Shown one piece after another: positions 44,770 to 52,924 of a stretch of 64,000 nt of DNA. Made by a program: the position numbers and the translations under genes. Each line of letters begins with the position of its first letter. Within the stretch, counting starts at the first letter, position 1. The notes beneath the pieces are model-generated. The model searched no databases, had not been told where the DNA came from, and was given only the letters and a program-made list of their open reading frames with translations. The stretch comes from Litorilinea aerophila (GTDB lineage Bacteria > Chloroflexota > Anaerolineae > Caldilineales > Caldilineaceae): assembly GCF_006569185.2 (NCBI RefSeq), contig NZ_VIGC02000008.1, positions 153,834 to 217,833 on the forward strand, given 5' to 3'.

Positions 44770-47700
44770 CTAGCGGCGCAGGCGGGAAAGGCGCAACCGG
44801 CCGGCGGCCACGCCTGGCTTCAAGGTGGTGGCCTTCTGGTAGACCTCCTGAGCCGCTTTCACATCTCCCTGATCCCGGTACAGGTCGCCCAGGGCCAGCA
44901 GGACGTCCAGGTTGCCCGGCTCCTTTTGGAGGGCCGCCTCCAGGTCCCGCCGGGCCTGCTCCTTCTGCCCCATGCGGGCGTAGAGGGCCGAACGGGCCAT
45001 CAGGGTGGTGGCCGTGGCGGAAACCTGCTCCGCCTGCCGCAGCAGCGCCTGGGCACCGGCCGCATCCCCCCGGGTCCAAAGCAGGCCCGCGTAGCGGATG
45101 TACAGGGGGCCATCGGTGGGAACGGCGGCCAATCCCCGCTTCAGCACGGCTTCGGCCTCATCCCAGCGCTTTTGGCTTTCGTACACGGCAGCCAGGCCGC
45201 TGTAGGCGTCGGCCAGGGTGGGCTCCAGGCGGATGGCCTCGCTGTACTGCTGGATCGCCTCTTCGGGCTGGCCGCCCTGGGCATAGAGCTCCGCCAGGGC
45301 CAACCGGTGGCTGGCGTTGGTCGGCTCCAGGGCCACCGCTTGCCGGTAGTGGTGCAGCGCCTCGTCCTGGCGGTCCTGCCGCAGGAGGTGGGCCGCCAGG
45401 GCCCGGTGCAGGGCTGCATTGCCGGGCTGGCGTGCCAGGGCGTCATTATACCACTTCTCGGCGGCATCTTCCTGGTCGCTGGCCTGGGCCGGCCGGGAGG
45501 CCAGATAGCCACCCATGGCGATGATGAGCTCGGTTTCATTCTCCCCCAGGCGGGCAAAGGCAGTATCCAGGGTCTCTTTGGCGGCCGCAGCGTTGCCCTG
45601 CTGGAGATAGAGGCTGGCCAGCGCCGCGTAGAGGGGGGCCGCGTCCAGTGGGCTGCTGACGGCCCGCTGCAGGCCCGCGCGCAGCACCTGGGTCGCCTGC
45701 TGGAAGTCCGCCTGGGCGTTCCACATCTCGCTCAGGCGGAGATAGTAACTGTACTCATCGGGCTGCAGGACCAGCGTGTGGCGATAGGCGGCCAGGGCTG
45801 CCTGGGGCCGCCCCTGGAGCCAGTAGAGCTCGCCCAATTCGGCCGAGAGGCGGCTGTCGTTCAACTGGTAGCGGGCGGCGGTGAGCAGGGTGGCCAGGGC
45901 GTCGCTGTAGCGCCCCAGGGCCCGCTGGAGTTGGGCTGCCCGCAACAGCAGCTCCAGGTCGTCGGGCTGCCCCTGGAGCATCTCCTGGACGTAGGCCAGC
46001 GCGGGCTCATAGTTGCCGTACCGCTGGAGCAGGTCCACCAACACCAGGCTGCCGGACTGGGCGCCCCTGGCCTGTACGTCCCGGGCCCGGCTGAACCACG
46101 CCATGGCCAGCTCCGGGTTGCCCTGTCGCTGTTCCAACACGCCATACTGGAGATAGGCCCGGATGTTGCGCTGATCCATCTGGATGGCCTTCTGGAGCAG
46201 GGGGGCTGCCTCGTCATAGCGGGCCTGTTCCAGCAGCAGGGTAGCCAGGCCCACATAGGCATCGGCTTCCCCGGGCGTGAGGCGCAGGGTCTCCCGGTAG
46301 ACCTGTTCGGCCCGGTGGAGCTGGCCCTGGGTCTGCCAGGCCTGAGCCAGGGCCAGGGTGGCCCGGGGATTGCCCGGGTGCGTGGCGGCGGTCTCCTGGT
46401 AGATGGCCAGGGCTGTCTGCTCTTCTCCCCGCAGGCTGAGCAGGTCGGCCAAAGCCACCTGGGCCTCCACATAGCCGGGGGCCATCTCCGTAGCGCTGCG
46501 AAGTTGGTCCAGGGCCTGGTCGCTGTCGCCCATGGCCATGAGGGACTGGGCCAGGCCCAGCCGCGCCTGGGGCCACCAGGCGTCCAGGTCCACCGCCTGC
46601 TGGTAGGCTCGGGCCGCGTCCAGGGCCTGGCCCTGGGCCAGGAGCAGGTCGCCCAGGCCCTTGTAGAATTGGGCCAGGGTGACCGGATACCAGCGCTCCC
46701 GTTCGCCTTCCTCGATGAGCTGTCGGTAGAGGGCGATGGCCTGGCCGGCCTGGCTGTGCTCCTGGTAGAGGCGGCTCAGGAGGTCCGGCAGGGTGGTATC
46801 GGCCCCGCTGCCCAGGAGCTGATTGCCCTGTTGGAAGAGGCGGGTGATGGCCTGGGGGGAGACGTCCGCCAACGAGAGCAGGCTGGGGTTCCCTGGGCCT
46901 CCGTCGGAATCGAAGCCACCGGCGGGATTTGCGGCCGTATCCGGGGCCACCTTGCCCAGGCCCAGGTGGAGCCGGTCCGGCGCGGCTGCCAGGGATGCCT
47001 CCAGGGTCTGGTCCAGGGCAACCTGCAGGCCCGCCTCCTGGAGGCGCTGGGCTTCCTCCATCTGGCCCTGGGCGTAGAGCAGGTCGGCCAGTTGCAGGTA
47101 GCCGTTGACGAAGGTGGGATCGTTGCGCAGGCCCCGCTGGTAGGCCAGGCGGGCGCCGTCCATGTCTCCCCGGCGGCGCAGGGCATCGCCCAGCATCACC
47201 GCCGGCCAGGCCAGGTCCGGCGCGGCTGCCTCCGCGGCCTTGTAGTAGTTCATGGCCGGCTCCATCTGGCCCAGGTCTTCGCTCACCGCAGCCAGACGCA
47301 CGTAGGCGTAGGCGCGGCTGGCGTCGTCTCCCGAGCCGAAGGTGTTGGCCAGGCTGTCCGTTTCGAACATGTCCAGCGCGGCCTGGTAGGCGTCCACCGC
47401 AGCCTGGATGTCCCCCTGGCGCTGGAGCTGGTCGCCCAGGGCCAGGGCCAGCGCCGGCTCGTTGGGGTTGGCGCGGATGGCCGTCTGGAGCAGGGCCAGG
47501 ATATCCTCCTGGGCGCCGCCCTGGCGACGGAACTGGTCGTTGAGGGCCAGGTAGATGCGGACCTGGGTGGGATCCAGCCGGAAAGCCCGCTGGTAGGCCA
47601 GGGTGGCCTCCACCGGCCGGTGGAGCAGGGTGAGGCGGTCGCCCTGGAGGCCATGGGCCAGGGCATTGTTGGGCTGGCGAGCCAGGATGGTGTCAATTTC

Positions 47701-50700
47701 GGCGCCGGCCTCGTCGTAGCGCTGGGCATCCAGCAGCACCTGGGCCAGGGCCAGGCGGGTCTCCACGGACTCCTGGCCGGTGAGCTCCTGCAGCCAGATG
47801 GCCCGGCGGTAGAGATCCACGGCTGCGGGGTAGTCGGCCTGGGCGGCTTTCACATCCGCCGCCACCACCAGCACGTCCACCGACAGGGGGTGTTGCTGGC
47901 GCAGGAGGCGCACCAGGGCGTCTGCTTCGTCAAAGCGACCGGCCTCCCGGTAGGCGCTGGCCAGGGTGAGCTGGTTGGCCAGGCTGGGCCGCTGGTTGGC
48001 TGCCTGGGCATAGAGGGCCAGGGCCCGGTCCGTTTCTCCCCGTTGCCGCCAGAGGTCGGCCAGGGCCACCAGCCGGGAGGTGTCGTCCGGCAGGTGTTGG
48101 TGGGTCACAGCCAGGGTGTACTGCTCTTCGGTGCAGGTCATCTCCCCCGCCCGCAGACAGGCGTCACCTGCGGCCAGGTGGAAGCGGGCTACCCGGGGGG
48201 CCAGGCGTTGGGCCTGGTCGAAGGCGGCCATGGCCTCCTGGGGTTGACCCAGCTCCATGTAGATCTGCCCCTGGCGATAGTGGAAGACGGCCCGGAGACC
48301 CGGCGCCGCGGCCTGTCGCTCCAGCGACGATTCCGCCTGCTGGAGCAGGGCCAGGGCGTCTCGGAACTGGCCTCGGGCGTGGGCCACTTCGGCCAGGCCG
48401 TAGAGGGCCAGGAGGCTTTCCGGCTGGGCTGCCAGCTCGGCTTCGTATAGGCGTGCTGCGGTGGCCCACTGGCGTTCAGCCAGGGCCTGGTTGCCCTGGA
48501 TGGCATAGGTGGCATCGGGCACCGCGCGGACGGCATACAGGCTGTAGGACTGATCGTCGGTGATCCACTGGAACCACTGGGGCGCCAGCCGCAGTTGCAG
48601 GTCCAGGCTGCTGCCGCTGATGGCCACCACGTAGCCCACCTGGTAGCGGCGCAGGATCTCCAGCCCCTCGGGGGAGAGGTAGCGCTGGCGGTAGAAGCGG
48701 TCCTGGTCGATGAGGCGCTGGAGGGCTTCTGCCTGTCGATTGGCCGGAAAGATCTCGCTGGTGGTGGGCGCCCGGTGGGCGATGATATGGGCGCCCGCCA
48801 CATAGGCGGGGATGGTCACGCTCAGGTCCGGGTCGGCCATGACGGCAGCCGGGCCGTGGAGGGTGGTCAGCTCATCCAGCCGGCGGAAGAGTTCCGCCGG
48901 GGTGGGGTAGTAGTAGGGAAAGGCCGCCCGATGGTGGAGCTCCTGGAGGTTGCCTGCCGCGGCCGGGCTCAGGAGCAGGGCCAGGACCAGGAAGAGCACC
49001 AGAGGCGCGGCCAGCGGACTGCTCCCCCGGAGCCGGATCGGCAGCAGGCCGGCCAGGGTGGGGGCCAGGGCATGGGCCAGGCGGTAGGCTGCCCATCCCA
49101 GCACCAGGGTGTAGGGCAATAGCCAGACGAAGCGCCACAGGATCCAGGGCATCACCAGTTGGCCGATGCGGGGTGTCACCAGGGGGTTGAACATGACGAA
49201 GAGCACGGCCAGGCTGACGCCCACGGCAAACTGGGCGCCCAGGTGGGAGCGGACCCGCCGCAGCAGCAGGGGGAGCAGGAGCAGGGCCAGCAGGTAGGGC
49301 GGCTCCAACACGATGTTGGGGTCCGAGATGTAGTGGTCCAGGTCAAACAGGATCAGGCGCCGGCGGTTCATGTTGACGGCGAAGCGCCAGATCAGGAAGG
49401 GATCGGTGGGCGTGTTGGCCTCGTCCGCATCCAGCTGGGAGAGATCCGGCAGGGGGCCGTACACGTCCAGGGTGGGCAGGTAGACGAAGGGCAGGGCCGG
49501 CACCAGCCGCTGGCCCACGGGCCAACCTTCCAGGCTGGCGGGGTAGGAGGGAGCCAGGGGCTCCTCGCCCCGGGACAACACCAGTTGCACCAGGGGCAGG
49601 GCCATGGTCACGGCCACCACCAGGGCCAGGGCAGCGCTCCGCCAGAAGGTCACCCATCGGGGGCGCAGCAGCCAGTGGCTGGCACCCAGGGCGCCCAAGG
49701 CCAGAGCCAGCATGGCCGCGATGAGGGGGTGAATGGCGGAGACGGCGAAGGCCACCAGGGCGGCACCCAGCCACGCGGCCCGGCGGCCCTGGCGCAGGTA
49801 GTGGAGCGACAGGGCAAAGGCCACGGGCAACAGGGTCACCGGCACCATGAATTTGTCCGCCGTGGTGCGCTCGAAGAAGAAGAGGCTCACGTTGTCGCCC
49901 CGGAAGAAGGGGGCGGCCGTGTAGATCAAGAGCTGGAGTCCGGCCACCAGCAGGCCGAAGCGTCGTCCCCGGTGGCTGGCTGGCAGCTCCACGCCGGCTG
50001 CTTTGCCCAGCATGTAGGCGGCCAGGATGGCCCAGAGGGCTACCATGGCCCGGGAGGCGGTGGCCGTCAGGGTGATGGGATCGATGCCCGAGAAGTAGAC
50101 CCACAGGTAGGTCATGGGCAGCGACTGGTTGAAGACCATGCGCACGCCCGGCCCCAGCCCGGTGCCGAAGAGGGGCTCGGCCTGGTTGAGGGGCATGCCG
50201 GCCAGGGCATCGGCCGTGAAGGAGCTCACCGCATAGGCGTCGCCATCGATTTTGAATAGGGTGAAGGTGGGGTAGAGGAGCAGGAATGCCAGGGCCAACA
50301 GCCCCACCCAGAGCCACTCGTCCAGGGTCCATCGGGGCGGCTGGGCTGGCGACAGGTGCTGCCGGCGCCAGAGGCTGTGGAGGAGCCAGGCGATGACCAC
50401 CAGCGTGCTGGCGCCCATCCAGCCCAGGGCCAGATCCCGGACGGTGTGATGGTTTAGCAAGGCCCACATGCCAGGGATGGAGAGGACCGCCACGCCCAGG
50501 GGAAAAGCCAGGGCCCAGCGCTCCAACCCATCCAGCTCCAGCCGGTCCAGGAGCATCTCGGCCAGCAGGTAGCCGGGTGTGATGAAAAGGGCCAGAAAGG
50601 TCAGCCAGCTGGCCATCTGGACGGGCAGGAAGTGGGGAACGCCGGCCACCACCGCTGCCCAGATGACCAGCAATGCCAGGGGCACCGCGTATGGACGCCA

Positions 50701-50724
50701 GACGGAAACGGCCACCCGGGGCAT
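44770..50724 (-). CDS. Giant membrane/TPR protein (GT-C-like N-terminus, about 36 TPR repeats)
   Basis: 1984 residues from ATG 50724 (site CGGAG); a TTG at 50778 with AGAAGGA is the alternative. The frame stays open to 51483 but that part overlaps femAB and is rejected. Residues 1 to about 590 have many membrane helices and an early extracytoplasmic loop with KIDGDAYAVSSFTADAL (Asp-Gly-Asp), as in GT-C-type or DUF6541/DUF6077-like membrane proteins. Residues 590-750 are a soluble domain (AAVMADPDLSVTIPAYVAGA). From about 758 to the end run roughly 36 TPR units, for example ALYGLAEVAHARGQFRDALA. It is probably an envelope assembly scaffold or glycosyltransferase; the glycosyltransferase call is not certain. 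Confidence 0.82.
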   Translation of the reverse strand: MPRVAVSVWRPYAVPLALLVIWAAVVAGVPHFLPVQMASWLTFLALFITPGYLLAEMLLDRLELDGLERWALAFPLGVAVLSIPGMWALLNHHTVRDLALGWMGASTLVVIAWLLHSLWRRQHLSPAQPPRWTLDEWLWVGLLALAFLLLYPTFTLFKIDGDAYAVSSFTADALAGMPLNQAEPLFGTGLGPGVRMVFNQSLPMTYLWVYFSGIDPITLTATASRAMVALWAILAAYMLGKAAGVELPASHRGRRFGLLVAGLQLLIYTAAPFFRGDNVSLFFFERTTADKFMVPVTLLPVAFALSLHYLRQGRRAAWLGAALVAFAVSAIHPLIAAMLALALGALGASHWLLRPRWVTFWRSAALALVVAVTMALPLVQLVLSRGEEPLAPSYPASLEGWPVGQRLVPALPFVYLPTLDVYGPLPDLSQLDADEANTPTDPFLIWRFAVNMNRRRLILFDLDHYISDPNIVLEPPYLLALLLLPLLLRRVRSHLGAQFAVGVSLAVLFVMFNPLVTPRIGQLVMPWILWRFVWLLPYTLVLGWAAYRLAHALAPTLAGLLPIRLRGSSPLAAPLVLFLVLALLLSPAAAGNLQELHHRAAFPYYYPTPAELFRRLDELTTLHGPAAVMADPDLSVTIPAYVAGAHIIAHRAPTTSEIFPANRQAEALQRLIDQDRFYRQRYLSPEGLEILRRYQVGYVVAISGSSLDLQLRLAPQWFQWITDDQSYSLYAVRAVPDATYAIQGNQALAERQWATAARLYEAELAAQPESLLALYGLAEVAHARGQFRDALALLQQAESSLERQAAAPGLRAVFHYRQGQIYMELGQPQEAMAAFDQAQRLAPRVARFHLAAGDACLRAGEMTCTEEQYTLAVTHQHLPDDTSRLVALADLWRQRGETDRALALYAQAANQRPSLANQLTLASAYREAGRFDEADALVRLLRQQHPLSVDVLVVAADVKAAQADYPAAVDLYRRAIWLQELTGQESVETRLALAQVLLDAQRYDEAGAEIDTILARQPNNALAHGLQGDRLTLLHRPVEATLAYQRAFRLDPTQVRIYLALNDQFRRQGGAQEDILALLQTAIRANPNEPALALALGDQLQRQGDIQAAVDAYQAALDMFETDSLANTFGSGDDASRAYAYVRLAAVSEDLGQMEPAMNYYKAAEAAAPDLAWPAVMLGDALRRRGDMDGARLAYQRGLRNDPTFVNGYLQLADLLYAQGQMEEAQRLQEAGLQVALDQTLEASLAAAPDRLHLGLGKVAPDTAANPAGGFDSDGGPGNPSLLSLADVSPQAITRLFQQGNQLLGSGADTTLPDLLSRLYQEHSQAGQAIALYRQLIEEGERERWYPVTLAQFYKGLGDLLLAQGQALDAARAYQQAVDLDAWWPQARLGLAQSLMAMGDSDQALDQLRSATEMAPGYVEAQVALADLLSLRGEEQTALAIYQETAATHPGNPRATLALAQAWQTQGQLHRAEQVYRETLRLTPGEADAYVGLATLLLEQARYDEAAPLLQKAIQMDQRNIRAYLQYGVLEQRQGNPELAMAWFSRARDVQARGAQSGSLVLVDLLQRYGNYEPALAYVQEMLQGQPDDLELLLRAAQLQRALGRYSDALATLLTAARYQLNDSRLSAELGELYWLQGRPQAALAAYRHTLVLQPDEYSYYLRLSEMWNAQADFQQATQVLRAGLQRAVSSPLDAAPLYAALASLYLQQGNAAAAKETLDTAFARLGENETELIIAMGGYLASRPAQASDQEDAAEKWYNDALARQPGNAALHRALAAHLLRQDRQDEALHHYRQAVALEPTNASHRLALAELYAQGGQPEEAIQQYSEAIRLEPTLADAYSGLAAVYESQKRWDEAEAVLKRGLAAVPTDGPLYIRYAGLLWTRGDAAGAQALLRQAEQVSATATTLMARSALYARMGQKEQARRDLEAALQKEPGNLDVLLALGDLYRDQGDVKAAQEVYQKATTLKPGVAAGRLRLSRLRR

Positions 50725-50801
50725 GGCCACGGGCTCCGGCTTTTCATTGACGAGGGGCGTTTTGCGTCCGATCAACAAAGGGTCCGTCCTTCTAATATCC
50801 G

Positions 50802-51866
50802 TTACGCAAAGGGCACGTGGCGGCGGAGCCTGGGTCCCAAAAACTGGGCCAGGGGAAAGGGCAGCCGGGGCCAGAGCTGCTGGAACGCCTGGAACAGGCC
50901 GCTCTGACGAACCTGGATGGCCACCGCGCCCGCGGGGCGTCCGTTGGCGGATGCGGCCGCCTCGCCGGAGGCCAGGGGGGCCACCTGCTGATAGACCGGC
51001 ACCGGGCTCCCACCCCACTGCCCCTTGAAGCGGGAGGTGTTGGTGTCGGCCGGGCTCCGCCCCATATCCAGAAACCGGAAGCCCTGGGCGATGGCATCGC
51101 TCAGGATGGTCCAGTAGGCCAGGTAGACGGGCCGCAAGGCCAGGTAGTCGTGGAGGGTCGCCCCCCACAGGCCGTAGACCGTGTCGCCCATCTCCATCTG
51201 AAAATAGCCGCCGATGGGCGTCCCCTGGTGGTAGACCATGACGATATTGAAGCTGCCGGGAAAGCAGCGGATGATGTTTTCCAGGAACGAGCGGCCGAAA
51301 ACGGGTGTGCCCACCTGGTGGGTGAACCGGCTCAGCACCCGGTAAAAATCGTCCAGCCGCCGGCCCGTGCGATCGACCTCCACCTGCAGGTCGTTGTTGC
51401 GCCCCATGCGGATCTGCCGGCGGATGTTGCGATCCAGCCGGCGCCAGAGGGCTTCCTCCCCATCCCCCAGCTCCACGATCCACGCCTCGTGTTCACAGCT
51501 GGTCTGAAACGGGCCGGGCCAGGGCTGGCGGGTGTCGTGGAGGACCAGCCGCCTGGCACCCAGGCGCTCGGCCAGGCCCTGCCCCGCGGCCAGCAGCGCC
51601 CCGGCGACCTCTGGACTCTCCGCGCAGAGGCCTCCCGGCAGGGTGGTCACCGTGTGGCCGGTCAGCCGGCTGGGCACCACGAAGAGGGGGAGCACCCCGG
51701 CCACCTGTCGGCCTTCCACCGCCATCAGGTAGCAGGTCCTGTAGCCGTAGGTGCGGGTCAATACCTCCCGCCAGGCGGCCAGATGTTGGGGCAGGCCATG
51801 GGGGGAGGCGCGCACGTAGGCATCCCAGTGCGCCCGGTTTTCGTCGCGCAACTCAACGATCTCCAT
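50802..51866 (-). CDS. FemAB-family peptidyl/acyl transferase, XrtA/PEP-CTERM-associated type
   Basis: 354 residues from ATG 51866. Two GNAT-like halves: WDAYVRASPHGLPQHLAAWR with the early FemAB motif, YGYRTCYLMAVEGRQVAGVL, and the second half WRRLDRNIRRQIRMGRNNDL, FYRVLSRFTHQVGTPVFGRS and GYFQMEMGDTVYGLWGATLH, ending ADTNTSRFKGQWGGSPVPVY. This arrangement is typical of the FemAB-like proteins linked to exosortase (EpsH/XrtA) exopolysaccharide loci. It sits between a polysaccharide deacetylase of the same association and the giant TPR protein. Confidence 0.83.
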   Translation of the reverse strand: MEIVELRDENRAHWDAYVRASPHGLPQHLAAWREVLTRTYGYRTCYLMAVEGRQVAGVLPLFVVPSRLTGHTVTTLPGGLCAESPEVAGALLAAGQGLAERLGARRLVLHDTRQPWPGPFQTSCEHEAWIVELGDGEEALWRRLDRNIRRQIRMGRNNDLQVEVDRTGRRLDDFYRVLSRFTHQVGTPVFGRSFLENIIRCFPGSFNIVMVYHQGTPIGGYFQMEMGDTVYGLWGATLHDYLALRPVYLAYWTILSDAIAQGFRFLDMGRSPADTNTSRFKGQWGGSPVPVYQQVAPLASGEAAASANGRPAGAVAIQVRQSGLFQAFQQLWPRLPFPLAQFLGPRLRRHVPFA

Positions 51867-51910
51867 GGGACAGCTTCCCCCTCTACATACACGCACTATT
51901 GTTGCACTTT

Positions 51911-51961
51911 ATCTTGAGCCCAAATGAATCTTGAGCCCAGATGAATCTTGAGCCCAGATGG
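51911..51961. repeat. Triplicated 17-bp direct repeat
   Basis: ATCTTGAGCCCARATGA repeats three times head to tail (51911, 51928 and 51945), with single-base differences, in the gap between femAB and the deacetylase. Confidence 0.85.
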
Positions 51962-51979
51962 CGCTGAATACATCCATGT

Positions 51980-52921
51980 TCATGGGTGCAATCCGTGGCT
52001 GGAGGGGCGGGCAATCGCTCCTGCTATCACCGTGTCCCCTCCGGCGGTTTGGGCCCGCTGCGCCCGCCACAGGGTGCCCAGGTTCGTAAAACGAAAGTCG
52101 GTGAACAGGCGCTCCAGCTTGCCTGCCAGGCCTCGGCGGCCGTGATAGTGGGTGATGCGCTCCCGCCAGGTCACCTGCCGGTAGACCTGGCCTGTGTCCA
52201 GCTCCCAGGGGTGGAGGTACAGGATGGCGGGCTGGCCGGCCCGGTTGAGCCGGGCGATGGCCCAGCGGACTAGCGGGTAGGGCAGGGCACGCACGTAAAA
52301 GCCGCCTGCCATGGGCCAGTTGATGCCGGCCACCCGCACCGTGGAGACCGGGAACTCCACCAGGCGGTGGCCGGGAACCCGGTAGGGAAAGCGGGGCGCA
52401 CCCGGGGAGCCGTAGAGCAGGCTGCGGATGGGAAAGATGCTGCTGTCATAGCGAAAGCCACAGGCTTCCAGGCAGGCAAAAGCCCACGGGGTGCGGTGGT
52501 CGATGGAAAAATAGGGCGCCCGGTGGCCCAGGGGCTGCTCCCCGGTGATGGACATCACCGCCTGGATGCCCCGCTCCAGCTCCTCCTGGAACTGGGCCGG
52601 GGTCAGCCGGTAGACGAAGCGGTGGAAATAGCCGTGCACGCCAATTTCGTGGCCGTCGGCGCAGATCTCCTCGATCAACCCGGGGTGGTGATCTGCCACG
52701 TGGCCCAGCACGAAGAAGGTGGCCCGCACTCCATGGCTGCGCAACAGGCGTAGCAACTGCCGGGTGGCGCCCACCACCCGGCTCTCCAGGTGGGGCCAGC
52801 GTTCCACCTGGCGATTGGTGCTGGTCAGGCCCTGAAACCACTCTTCCAGATCTACGGTAAACCCGTTGACCACGGGGGGCGGCTGGCCCGGCGGATCCTG
52901 GCAGTTCATGGGTGCGTCCAT
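51980..52921 (-). CDS. Polysaccharide deacetylase, XrtA/PEP-CTERM-associated type
   Basis: 313 residues. NodB-fold deacetylase: FTVDLEEWFQ carries the catalytic Asp region, HGVRATFFVLGHVADHHPGL and GHEIGVHGYFHRF the His ligands (HxxxH-like), SITGEQPLGHRAPYFSIDHR the Arg motif, then RYDSSIFPI and ILYLHPWELD, the DUF3473 end typical of exosortase-linked deacetylases. It removes N-acetyl groups from a surface polysaccharide. It starts three bases after the stop codon of the AlkP fusion gene. Confidence 0.88.
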   Translation of the reverse strand: MDAPMNCQDPPGQPPPVVNGFTVDLEEWFQGLTSTNRQVERWPHLESRVVGATRQLLRLLRSHGVRATFFVLGHVADHHPGLIEEICADGHEIGVHGYFHRFVYRLTPAQFQEELERGIQAVMSITGEQPLGHRAPYFSIDHRTPWAFACLEACGFRYDSSIFPIRSLLYGSPGAPRFPYRVPGHRLVEFPVSTVRVAGINWPMAGGFYVRALPYPLVRWAIARLNRAGQPAILYLHPWELDTGQVYRQVTWRERITHYHGRRGLAGKLERLFTDFRFTNLGTLWRAQRAQTAGGDTVIAGAIARPSSHGLHP

Positions 52922-52924
52922 GGC

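Noticed and set aside
44926..48450. Plus-strand open frame of about 1174 codons
   Set aside because: Antisense to the TPR repeats; its own repetitiveness mirrors the TPR periodicity.
50725..51483. N-terminal extension of the giant TPR protein to 2237 residues
   Set aside because: This stretch lies inside femAB in another frame, has low-complexity composition, and good start signals exist at 50724 and 50778.
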